Assembly (NCBI RefSeq): GCF_014644295.1
Contig: NZ_BMKK01000004.1
Location: 62,001 to 126,000 of the forward strand
DNA from: Emticicia aquatilis
Lineage (GTDB): Bacteria; Bacteroidota; Bacteroidia; Cytophagales; Spirosomataceae
Direction of reading: 5' to 3'
DNA length: 64,000 bases
Position 1 is the first letter of the stretch. Each line of letters opens with the position of its first letter. The position numbers and the translations under genes were made by a program. Below, piece by piece: positions 58,312 through 64,000 of this stretch. The notes under the pieces are model-generated. The model worked only from the letters and a program-made list of their open reading frames with translations. It made no database searches and was not told where the DNA came from.

Positions 58312-58797
58312 TTACAACCATTGATACATCACAAAAGCATCAACCAAACCCAGCTTTTGATGCTGAAAAACTTTTGGTAAACGGCCAATAATTTCAAATC
58401 CGCATTTTTGCCAAAGCCTTACTGCAACCTCATTTGTACTAATCACAATATTAAATTGCATTGCCTTGAATCCCAAACGACGTGCTTCTTCTAATGAAAA
58501 CCTACACATCGTTTCTGCAATCCCCTTACCTCTTTGCTTGGGGTGAACTAAATAGCCTGCATTGGCTACATGAGAACCTAAATCAGGTTGATTTTGCTTG
58601 ATATAAAATGTACCAACAATTTTATTGTCAATTTCACATACATAAGCATATTTATCATCAGCTGACCAATAGGTAAGCATTTTCTCTCTGGAAGAGTATG
58701 GGGCAAAAACCAAAGTATCACCTTCTGCAACAACTAAATGTAATATTTCCCAAACTGCTTCTGCATCTTTTTCCTTATCAAAACTTCTTATATTCAT
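58312..58797 (-). CDS. GNAT-family N-acetyltransferase
   Basis: A 161-residue acetyl-CoA-dependent transferase. The GNAT core is visible: VGTFYIKQNQP, NAGYLVHPKQRGKGIAETMCRFSLEEARRLGFKAMQFNIV (motif A with the Q/RxxGxG/A loop), STNEVAVRLWQKCGFEIIGRLPKVF. The acceptor is unknown. It begins 1 nt after the methyltransferase gene and is probably co-transcribed. Confidence 0.9.
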   Translation of the reverse strand: MNIRSFDKEKDAEAVWEILHLVVAEGDTLVFAPYSSREKMLTYWSADDKYAYVCEIDNKIVGTFYIKQNQPDLGSHVANAGYLVHPKQRGKGIAETMCRFSLEEARRLGFKAMQFNIVISTNEVAVRLWQKCGFEIIGRLPKVFQHQKLGLVDAFVMYQWL

Positions 58798-58798
58798 A

Positions 58799-59539
58799 TT
58801 ACACTTTTTTTGCTATAAAAAAATTATCGTCCCAAGCATACGATTTCTTGGGCAAAAGATTAACTAATTCAAAACCTGTAATTTTTAAAAATAAGCTCAA
58901 TTCATCTTGCAAAAATGCACGCAGAGTAGAAAAATCTTCACCAATTTTTTCGTATTCGCCATCTTGATTTTTCATAAAATACTCCGATTCCCAATCCCAT
59001 GTCCAACCAAATTGTAGATTCTTCTTACTTTTACTTATTCTTTTGTATTCATTAGAACTATAGGTTGTCAATAATGTATCAAGTTTTTCATAAGTAAAAC
59101 CGACAAAAAGTTTGCTTGCATCAATGGCATCAAACATCAAAAGCCCGTCTTGCTTTAGGCCATTGGCAATACAATTAAATGCTTTGATTAAATCATTATT
59201 ACTCGTCAAATAGCTAATACTTCTACCTGTAATGATGACACAATCTTGCTTTTCTTGCAGCTCAAAATTTCGGGCATCAGCCTGACGAAATTTAGCCAAC
59301 GGAGCAGTCGTTTTTGCAATTTTCAGCATTTCATCAAACAGGTCAATTCCAAGATATTCGTATCCTGCTTCATGTAATCTTTTGGCTAAGTTTCCAGTCC
59401 CACAACCAATTTCAACAACGCTCTTAATCTCGTTTTCTTTTAAATGCTTATCGTAAAACTTAAACTCTTCGTCGTAATCAAACAGGGTTTGATATATTTC
59501 ATGATAAACATTCGCTAAATTTGTATATAATTTACTCAT
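58799..59539 (-). CDS. Class I SAM-dependent methyltransferase
   Basis: A 246-residue methyltransferase. Motif I is VVEIGCGTGNLAKRLHEAG near residue 41, followed by YLGIDLFDEMLKIAK and the acidic RQADARNFEL. The substrate is unknown. Organised as a two-gene minus-strand unit with the downstream acetyltransferase. Confidence 0.88.
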   Translation of the reverse strand: MSKLYTNLANVYHEIYQTLFDYDEEFKFYDKHLKENEIKSVVEIGCGTGNLAKRLHEAGYEYLGIDLFDEMLKIAKTTAPLAKFRQADARNFELQEKQDCVIITGRSISYLTSNNDLIKAFNCIANGLKQDGLLMFDAIDASKLFVGFTYEKLDTLLTTYSSNEYKRISKSKKNLQFGWTWDWESEYFMKNQDGEYEKIGEDFSTLRAFLQDELSLFLKITGFELVNLLPKKSYAWDDNFFIAKKV

Positions 59540-59712
59540 AATTTCGCTCTAAGAAGCATTTTTAGGTATTCAGAAAGTTTAAAAATAAAACTTTTTTTTG
59601 AATAATAAACTTACTTTTTGGTGTGTTTTACGAATATGCAATTAATTGGAATACATATTTGGAATTACCCATATTTTTCACAAAATTTGTTCATCAAACT
59701 AAAACCTGCTCA

Positions 59713-61017
59713 ATGAAAAAACATTTATCACTTCTAAGCTTACTATTAATAAAATTTGGCGTTTTTGCCCAAAACCCTGCACCAGCGGCTCCGCAGTCAA
59801 AACCAATTGCATTGGTAGGTGGAACAATACACGTAGGCGATGGAAAAATCATTCAGAACGGTACGATTGTTTTCGATAAAGGAGTTATTACTGCCATTGG
59901 CGATGCCAACACAAGCTTTGATAAAAATGCGACCGAGGTTATAAGTGTTGCAGGAAAATCTGTTTATCCTGGTATCATTGCTCCTGCTGCTTTGCTTGGT
60001 TTAGTTGAAATTGGCTCGGTTCGTTCAACTTTCGACCAAGCCGAAACAGGCCAATTCAACCCGAATATCCGTGCATTGATTGCCCACAATACTGATTCGG
60101 AGGTTATCCCGACAGTTCGTGGCAATGGTGTTTTGATTGGACAAACAACTCCCGAAGGTGGAATTATTTCAGGAACATCATCTGTAATGGAATACGACGG
60201 CTGGAACTGGGAAGATGCTGCCCTTAAAAAAGATGATGGCGTTTGGTTAAACTATCCTGCCTTGATTGCTCGTCAGTTTAGTCCAGAAGAAGCAAGATTT
60301 GTTGTAAAAAAGAATGACAAATATATTGAGCAAAAAAATGAACTTCAAGGCTTTATTGCCGATGCACTTGCTTACAGCGAAATAAGCAATCCAAATCCTA
60401 AAAACGCTAAACTCGAAGCGATGAAGGGTTTGTTTGATGGCTCAAAAAAGCTTTATATTCGTACAAACTACGGTAAAGAAATAATTGAAGCCTGCCAAAT
60501 GGCACAGAAGTTCAAAATCAAAAATATTGTGGTTGTTGGCGGTGAAGAAGCAGATTTGGCACTGGATTTCTTGAAAACTAATAATATCCCAGTGATTGTT
60601 TCACCAACTCACCGATTGCCGAATACTTCAGATGAAGACGTTTGGAATCCTTATAAACTTCCAAATCGTTTGATGAAGGCGGGAGTTCTAACTGGTATGT
60701 TTTATACTGAAGAATTCTATAAAACTCGTAATTTACCATTCGTAGCAGGAACAAGTGCGGCATTTGGCATGGATAAAGAAGATGCTTTAAAAATGATTAC
60801 GCTCAATAATGCTAAAATCTTAGGTATCGACAAACAAGTTGGTACACTCGAAGTTGGTAAACTTGCTACGATTGCAGTTTCAGAAGGTGATATTTTGGAT
60901 ATGCGAACTAATAAAGTAAGCTACGCATTTATCAGAGGTAAGAAAATTGACCTTGACGATAAGCAAAAAAGACTCTACAAAAAATACGTTGATAAATACG
61001 GAATCGGCGGAAAATAA
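59713..61017 (+). CDS. Exported amidohydrolase homologue lacking metal ligands
   Basis: A 434-residue protein with a signal peptide (to about VFAQN). The composite amidohydrolase fold is visible: VGGTIHVGDGKIIQNGTIVFDKGVITAIGDA and, at the end, LKMITLNNAKILGIDKQVGTLEVGKLATIAV. The expected HxH after the first strand reads GIIAPAALLG, and no other metal ligands are evident. It resembles the N-terminal, degenerate domain of the 52 kb double-domain protein. It may be a non-catalytic partner. The frame extends upstream to 59623, but the ATG at 59713 opens the signal peptide. Confidence 0.8.
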   Translation: MKKHLSLLSLLLIKFGVFAQNPAPAAPQSKPIALVGGTIHVGDGKIIQNGTIVFDKGVITAIGDANTSFDKNATEVISVAGKSVYPGIIAPAALLGLVEIGSVRSTFDQAETGQFNPNIRALIAHNTDSEVIPTVRGNGVLIGQTTPEGGIISGTSSVMEYDGWNWEDAALKKDDGVWLNYPALIARQFSPEEARFVVKKNDKYIEQKNELQGFIADALAYSEISNPNPKNAKLEAMKGLFDGSKKLYIRTNYGKEIIEACQMAQKFKIKNIVVVGGEEADLALDFLKTNNIPVIVSPTHRLPNTSDEDVWNPYKLPNRLMKAGVLTGMFYTEEFYKTRNLPFVAGTSAAFGMDKEDALKMITLNNAKILGIDKQVGTLEVGKLATIAVSEGDILDMRTNKVSYAFIRGKKIDLDDKQKRLYKKYVDKYGIGGK

Positions 61018-61033
61018 AAAGATTCACGAGAAG

Positions 61034-61064
61034 GAAAAGGGATTACTTAGGTAATCCTTTTTTT
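61034..61064 (+). terminator. Terminator of the 59.7 kb gene
   Basis: A GGATTAC-TTAG-GTAATCC stem (61040-61057) flanked by A- and T-rich sequence. Confidence 0.8.
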
Positions 61065-61593
61065 ATACCCTATAATGACAATCCTAAGAATATTCGACGA
61101 AACTAAATCCTAAGGGTTATATATATCGAATGGTTAGGTTTCAAGATAGAATATATCAATGTATGGAAATCTTCAACCATTGGGCAGCAAAATTTCATTC
61201 TATGAGGAAATAGAAGAATAATTAAATACTAATACTAAGATTGAGAATTGGTTCTGAATTTAGAACGAAAGAAATGCAAAAATAAATATATTGCCAAAAA
61301 TGATTAAGTGGTATCATTTTTGCAACATAAATATAAACATAATCAGTTTCTACAAGAGTTTTATCCAAACAATTGTAAAAACTTAGCAAAATGGCTTATA
61401 TATGACCTCTTGCTAATAAATAACAAGTTTCATGCCAAAAACTTAGAAATATTCAGATTTCGTTTTTTTTCATCAAAATCCTATCTAACGTTTCTTAAAG
61501 TAAATAGAGCAAACATTATGCCAAAGTACACACAACATTATAATCTATACTATTGAGATAATTACTATTGAGTGAACCATTAAAAAAGTTAAA
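61065..61593. other. Gene-free AT-rich region before the peptide cluster
   Basis: 529 nt without a credible gene. The one ORF here (61308-61556) has no supporting features. It contains three related GCCAAA words (61294-61299, 61434-61439 and 61520-61525) and the ATTGAGTG box at 61567-61574. It may hold the promoter region of the cluster. Confidence 0.45.
61567..61574 (+). promoter_or_regulatory. ATTGAGTG box 1 of the peptide cluster
   Basis: An octamer preceded by AATTACT. The same ATTGAGTG recurs at 61864-61871 and 62172-62179, and as ACTGAGTG at 63046-63053, each 0-53 nt before a cluster gene. Confidence 0.4.
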
Positions 61594-61773
61594 ATGACTA
61601 ACTTCGTACCCTTCGAAGTCTCGACTAATGAGATGAATCAAATGGTAGGTAGAAATTTCTGCTTAAGTAGGAATTTCTACTTTCCTAAGTTTACAGCTTC
61701 CCTGTTCAAACTTCTACAAGTATTTACAGTGCAAATTATGTGCCATGCTTTAGAGCGTGCCAAACTTTTTTGA
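61594..61773 (+). CDS. Divergent precursor peptide with GG-type leader (GG changed to GR)
   Basis: A 59-residue ORF just under common length cut-offs. Its first 20 residues, MTNFVPFEVSTNEMNQMVGR, align without gaps with the leaders of the three downstream peptides (MKNFDQFELSSTEMNNIDGG). Shared positions include Asn3-Phe4, Phe7-Glu8, Ser10, Glu13-Met14-Asn15 and Gly19. The next residues NFCLSRNFYF echo the TFCFGFNLSFNF start of peptide 1. The usual cleavage residue Gly20 is Arg, and the rest has only two Cys and one Pro. It is probably a decayed or specialised paralogue; processing by the C39 domain is doubtful. Confidence 0.6.
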   Translation: MTNFVPFEVSTNEMNQMVGRNFCLSRNFYFPKFTASLFKLLQVFTVQIMCHALERAKLF

Positions 61774-61795
61774 AAAATATTTTTTTCAAAAATTG
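61766..61795 (+). terminator. AT-rich hairpin after the divergent precursor
   Basis: TTTTTGAAAAA pairs with TTTTTTCAAAAA-type sequence just after the stop. Only A-T and one G-C pair contribute, so it would be weak. Confidence 0.35.
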
Positions 61796-61863
61796 GTGTC
61801 TATCCGTGTGCTAAAATTTGCTTGTAATTACCTCCAAGCAAGAAAATAATATTATAAATAATT

Positions 61864-61871
61864 ATTGAGTG
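61864..61871 (+). promoter_or_regulatory. ATTGAGTG box 2
   Basis: Part of AATTATTGAGTG, 40 nt before the start of peptide 1. It is followed by a CTTTTTAAAA segment that also occurs before peptide 3. Confidence 0.4.
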
Positions 61872-61903
61872 TATTCTTTTTAAAACAATTAATTAAAAAT
61901 CTA

Positions 61904-62158
61904 ATGAAAAATTTTGACCAATTTGAGCTTTCTTCAACCGAAATGAACAACATTGATGGTGGTACTTTCTGTTTCGGCTTTAATCTAAGTTTTAATTTTT
62001 GTGCTCCAAAACCTACTTACTGTGCACCAAAGCCAACAACCTGTACGCCACCAACAAACCCTTGTACTCCTCCACCTACTTCATGCACGCCTCCTAAAAC
62101 TTGTACGCCACCGCCAACAAGCTGTTTGCCTTCGGTAGTGAGTGCAACTGGGTACTGA
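61904..62158 (+). CDS. GG-leader Cys/Pro-rich precursor peptide 1
   Basis: An 84-residue precursor. Residues 1-20, MKNFDQFELSSTEMNNIDGG, form a classical double-glycine leader (LSxxEMxxIxGG) of the type removed by C39-peptidase transporters. The predicted 64-residue core has an alternating aromatic stretch (FCFGFNLSFNF), then Cys-Pro-Thr repeats (CAPKPT, CTPPPTS, CTPPKT), with eight Cys in total, and ends near CLPSVVSATGY. The ATG at 61904 is preferred; the frame extends to a TTG at 61865 that overlaps the regulatory box. No family was recognised for the core. Probable exported peptide, bacteriocin-like or structural. Confidence 0.8.
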   Translation: MKNFDQFELSSTEMNNIDGGTFCFGFNLSFNFCAPKPTYCAPKPTTCTPPTNPCTPPPTSCTPPKTCTPPPTSCLPSVVSATGY

Positions 62159-62171
62159 CATTTGAATATAA

Positions 62172-62201
62172 ATTGAGTGATATAAAACCGTGAACCTTTT
62201 T
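62172..62201 (+). promoter_or_regulatory. Box 3 plus shared 13-mer before peptide 2
   Basis: ATTGAGTG (62172-62179), then CGTGAACCTTTTT (62189-62201). The 13-mer is repeated exactly before peptide 3 at 62488-62500. Confidence 0.45.
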
Positions 62202-62224
62202 GAAACCTTATAAACATGATAGAT

Positions 62225-62473
62225 ATGAAAACTTTTGACCAATTTGAAATCACTTTAAATGAAATGAACAGTATTGAAGGCGGTACATTCTGCTTTGGTT
62301 TTAACTTTAGTTTTAACTTCAATTACTGTATTCCAAAAGTTACAACTTGTATTCCAAAAACTACCAGCTGTACACCAACTTGTCCGCCACCACCAACAAC
62401 TTGTACACCACCTAAAACTTGTACCCCGCCCCCTACTGGCTGTTTACCATCAGGAGGAACCTCAGGAAATTAG
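62225..62473 (+). CDS. GG-leader Cys/Pro-rich precursor peptide 2
   Basis: An 82-residue precursor. The leader MKTFDQFEITLNEMNSIEGG is 20 residues, ending in Gly-Gly. The 62-residue core starts TFCFGFNFSFNFNYC, then carries CIPKVTT, CIPKTTS, CTPT, CPPPPTT, CTPPKT, CTPPPTG and CLPS, eight Cys in total. It is the closest paralogue of peptide 1. The ATG at 62225 lines up with the other leaders; an ATG at 62216 would add three residues. The gap from peptide 1 is 66 nt. Confidence 0.82.
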   Translation: MKTFDQFEITLNEMNSIEGGTFCFGFNFSFNFNYCIPKVTTCIPKTTSCTPTCPPPPTTCTPPKTCTPPPTGCLPSGGTSGN

Positions 62474-62487
62474 TATAGTAAAATAAT

Positions 62488-62500
62488 CGTGAACCTTTTT
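62488..62500 (+). promoter_or_regulatory. Shared 13-mer before peptide 3
   Basis: CGTGAACCTTTTT, identical to 62189-62201. It starts 29 nt before the peptide 3 ATG. It may be a processing, translation or transcription signal, or just the trace of recent tandem duplication. Confidence 0.45.
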
Positions 62501-62516
62501 AAAAACACTAAAACAA

Positions 62517-62810
62517 ATGAAAAATTTCGACCAATTTGAAATCTCTACAATCAACACAAATAACGTAGAAGGTGGTACTTTTGGATTATTAGGATTATTA
62601 GGAACTTGTCTTCCAAAACCAACATGTTCACCAGTTCCAACATGTCCAACGCCAACTCCTCCACCTTGTTATACAGCACCAAAACCAACTTGTCCACCAG
62701 TTCCGACTTGTCCGACACCGACAACGAATATTTGCAAACCAACTATTTCGTTTTCATTCTCAATTTCATTTGGTGGTTGCAAACCTGTAACGCCTTGTTT
62801 ACCATCGTAA
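62517..62810 (+). CDS. GG-leader Cys/Pro-rich precursor peptide 3
   Basis: A 97-residue precursor with leader MKNFDQFEISTINTNNVEGG. The 77-residue core differs in order: it begins TFGLLGLLGTC, has two copies of the block PKPTC-x-PVPTCPTP, and carries the alternating Phe segment (ISFSFSISFGGC) near the C-terminus rather than the N-terminus. It ends CLPS, like the other two. Nine Cys are present. The leader keeps Phe4, Phe7-Glu8 and Gly19-Gly20. The conserved leader but shuffled core suggests selection for export with a changing payload. A terminator follows at 62834. Confidence 0.82.
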   Translation: MKNFDQFEISTINTNNVEGGTFGLLGLLGTCLPKPTCSPVPTCPTPTPPPCYTAPKPTCPPVPTCPTPTTNICKPTISFSFSISFGGCKPVTPCLPS

Positions 62811-62833
62811 TTTTTTTTAATAAGTATAGCTAT

Positions 62834-62867
62834 AAAAGCACTTTCGTCTTTTGAAAGTGCTTTTTTT
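62834..62867 (+). terminator. Terminator after the peptide genes
   Basis: AAAAGCACTTTC (62834-62845) pairs with GAAAGTGCTTTT (62853-62864), then T-run. It would uncouple the peptides from the transporter gene, or allow partial readthrough. Confidence 0.92.
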
Positions 62868-63045
62868 ATTAATATACGTAATCTATTACGATAGAAACTG
62901 TATTCATAAATATAACTATCCATTCTACTTTATTGGCTTAGTTTTTGTTTCCGATTGTATTATTGCTGAGGTGAGTAATTTGGCCATAATAAACATCTAT
63001 TATTGGCAACTTTACGTATCTACAATTACTATTAACCAAATTATT

Positions 63046-63053
63046 ACTGAGTG
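63046..63053 (+). promoter_or_regulatory. ACTGAGTG box at the transporter start
   Basis: ACTGAGTG (one mismatch from the ATTGAGTG boxes), preceded by AATTATT. It includes the GTG start codon. Confidence 0.3.
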
Positions 63054-64000
63054 AAAAAAGTTTTCCCACATTACCGTCAACTTGATGCAGTAGATTGCGG
63101 CCCTACTTGCCTACGTATGATTTCCAAGTTTTACGGTAAAAATTATAGTTTAGAATTTCTCAGAGACAAAACATTTATTACCCAAACGGGCGTATCCTTA
63201 GCAGGTATTAGTGATGGAGCAAAATCAATCGGTTTTCGTACGAAAGCAGTAAAGATACCATTCAAAATACTGCTCGAAGATGCTCCAAAGCCATGTATTG
63301 TTTTTTGGCGTCAACGTCACTTTGTAGTTGTCTATGAAGTTACGAAAACTCATGTAATGGTAGCAGACCCTGCTCTTGGCCTCGAAAAATATACACATAA
63401 AGATTTCTTAGAAGCATGGCACAATGGGGTTTATCCTGAAGATACTCCCGGCATTGCATTATTGCTTGAACCTACTCAGAAATTCTACGAAAGTGAAGAT
63501 GACAAACGTGAAGGGCTTTCTCTGAATTATTTTTGGGGATATTTACGTCCATACAAGCGTTTCTTTATACAAATTGGGGTTGGAATGCTGCTTGGAGCTA
63601 TTCTATCTTTCATCTTTCCGTTCTTGACCCAAGCAGTTGTTGACCGAGGCATTGAGTATCAGGATATGAATTTTATCTATCTGATACTTTTTGGGCAATT
63701 AGCTTTATTTTTCGGTCAAATGGTATCAAATTTCATACAAAACTGGATTTTGATGCTCATCAGCAATCGGGTGAATATTTCTTTGATTTCGGATTTTTTG
63801 GCCAAACTCATGCGACTACCGATTTCATTTTTTGAAACTCGTAATCAAGGTGATATTCTCCAGCGTATCAATGACCACACAATCATTCAAGATTTTTTGA
63901 CGAGTTCTTCACTGAGCGTTGTATTTTCAGTTTTCAATATGCTGATATTCAGCGTATTACTCGCAATTTTTAGTTTGCCAATTTTCCTTATATTCATCGT
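63051..64000 (+). CDS. C39-peptidase-containing ABC transporter (3' truncated by window edge)
   Basis: The frame starts with GTG at 63051 (read as MKKVFPHYRQLDAVDCGPTC) and is open to the window edge, 316 codons. The C39 peptidase domain has all catalytic residues: Gln10, Cys16 (DCGPTC), His90 (QRHFVVVYE) and Asp106 (ADPALG). The transmembrane domain begins near residue 170 (YLRPYKRFF..GMLLGAILSFIFPFLTQAVVDRG). Proteins of this kind cut GG leaders and export the cores with ATP. The ATPase domain is outside the window. It is 240 nt downstream of the peptide genes and is the likely exporter for them. No ATG start is available nearby. Confidence 0.92.
   Translation, partial: MKKVFPHYRQLDAVDCGPTCLRMISKFYGKNYSLEFLRDKTFITQTGVSLAGISDGAKSIGFRTKAVKIPFKILLEDAPKPCIVFWRQRHFVVVYEVTKTHVMVADPALGLEKYTHKDFLEAWHNGVYPEDTPGIALLLEPTQKFYESEDDKREGLSLNYFWGYLRPYKRFFIQIGVGMLLGAILSFIFPFLTQAVVDRGIEYQDMNFIYLILFGQLALFFGQMVSNFIQNWILMLISNRVNISLISDFLAKLMRLPISFFETRNQGDILQRINDHTIIQDFLTSSSLSVVFSVFNMLIFSVLLAIFSLPIFLIFI

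Noticed and set aside
61308-61556. An 82-codon ORF upstream of the peptide cluster
   Set aside because: Lys/Asn/Phe-rich low-complexity composition typical of AT-rich noncoding DNA; no leader, signal or domain.
61660-61773. A frameshift in the divergent precursor that would restore a Cys/Pro-rich core
   Set aside because: The +1 frame contains LPCSNF and two more Cys but not the CTPP repeats, so decay by frameshift is not supported.

Overview
The window is a gene-dense, AT-rich chromosomal segment of a Bacteroidota bacterium, most likely a member of the Cytophagales. Supporting evidence is the type IX secretion/gliding gene sprA at the left edge, a gldF-type permease, a TonB receptor with an N-terminal carboxypeptidase-regulatory-like domain, Bacteroidota-type promoters (TTG, 21 nt, TAnnTTTG), near absence of Shine-Dalgarno sequences, and a tmRNA tag ending in SYAMAA. 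No tRNA, rRNA, CRISPR array, prophage or intact insertion sequence was seen.

Layout. 1-13 kb: 3' end of sprA, gcvH, a dihydroorotase homologue that has lost its metal ligands, two DUF4199 membrane proteins, gldF without gldG, a PhzF-like protein and queA. 13-21 kb: ispD, whose first codons lie in a REP-like inverted repeat, then a lipoprotein, a Tat-type amine oxidase and an SDR on the minus strand, then meaB, an MMPL exporter and ybeY. 21-31 kb: a papain-family protein with a 45-residue Asp/Glu tail, a GH140-like hydrolase, a D-2-hydroxyacid dehydrogenase, pdxA, a XerD-like recombinase with a changed catalytic Arg, a sodium:solute symporter and a flavoprotein. 31-41 kb: tex, a di-haem peroxidase, ssrA (tmRNA), a PNPOx-like protein, an aldose epimerase, and hisG-Uma2-hisD. 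41-52 kb: an OmpA/PD40 protein, a 1096-residue exported protein built from two large repeats, a quinoprotein dehydrogenase with a cytochrome c module, a small sorting-domain-like protein, a flavin monooxygenase and pabC/pabB. 52-61 kb: a double-domain amidohydrolase, a TonB receptor, an acetyltransferase, a methyltransferase and a second amidohydrolase homologue.

61-64 kb is the most unusual part. Three tandem genes encode small peptides with nearly identical 20-residue double-glycine leaders and Cys/Pro/Thr-rich cores. They are followed by a C39-peptidase ABC transporter that runs off the right edge. A fourth leader of the same length, with GR in place of GG, lies just upstream in a 59-codon ORF (61594-61773). 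The set looks like an uncharacterised exported-peptide system in which the transporter's C39 domain (Q10, C16, H90, D106) would remove the leaders. Its function, and any modification of the peptides, cannot be told from this window.

Many converging gene pairs are separated only by strong bidirectional hairpins. Starts were moved from the longest ORF to a better internal codon for gcvH, meaB, the GH140-like gene, the D-hydroxyacid dehydrogenase, pdxA, the recombinase, the PNPOx-like gene, hisG, the OmpA-like gene, the 59.7 kb amidohydrolase and two of the peptides.
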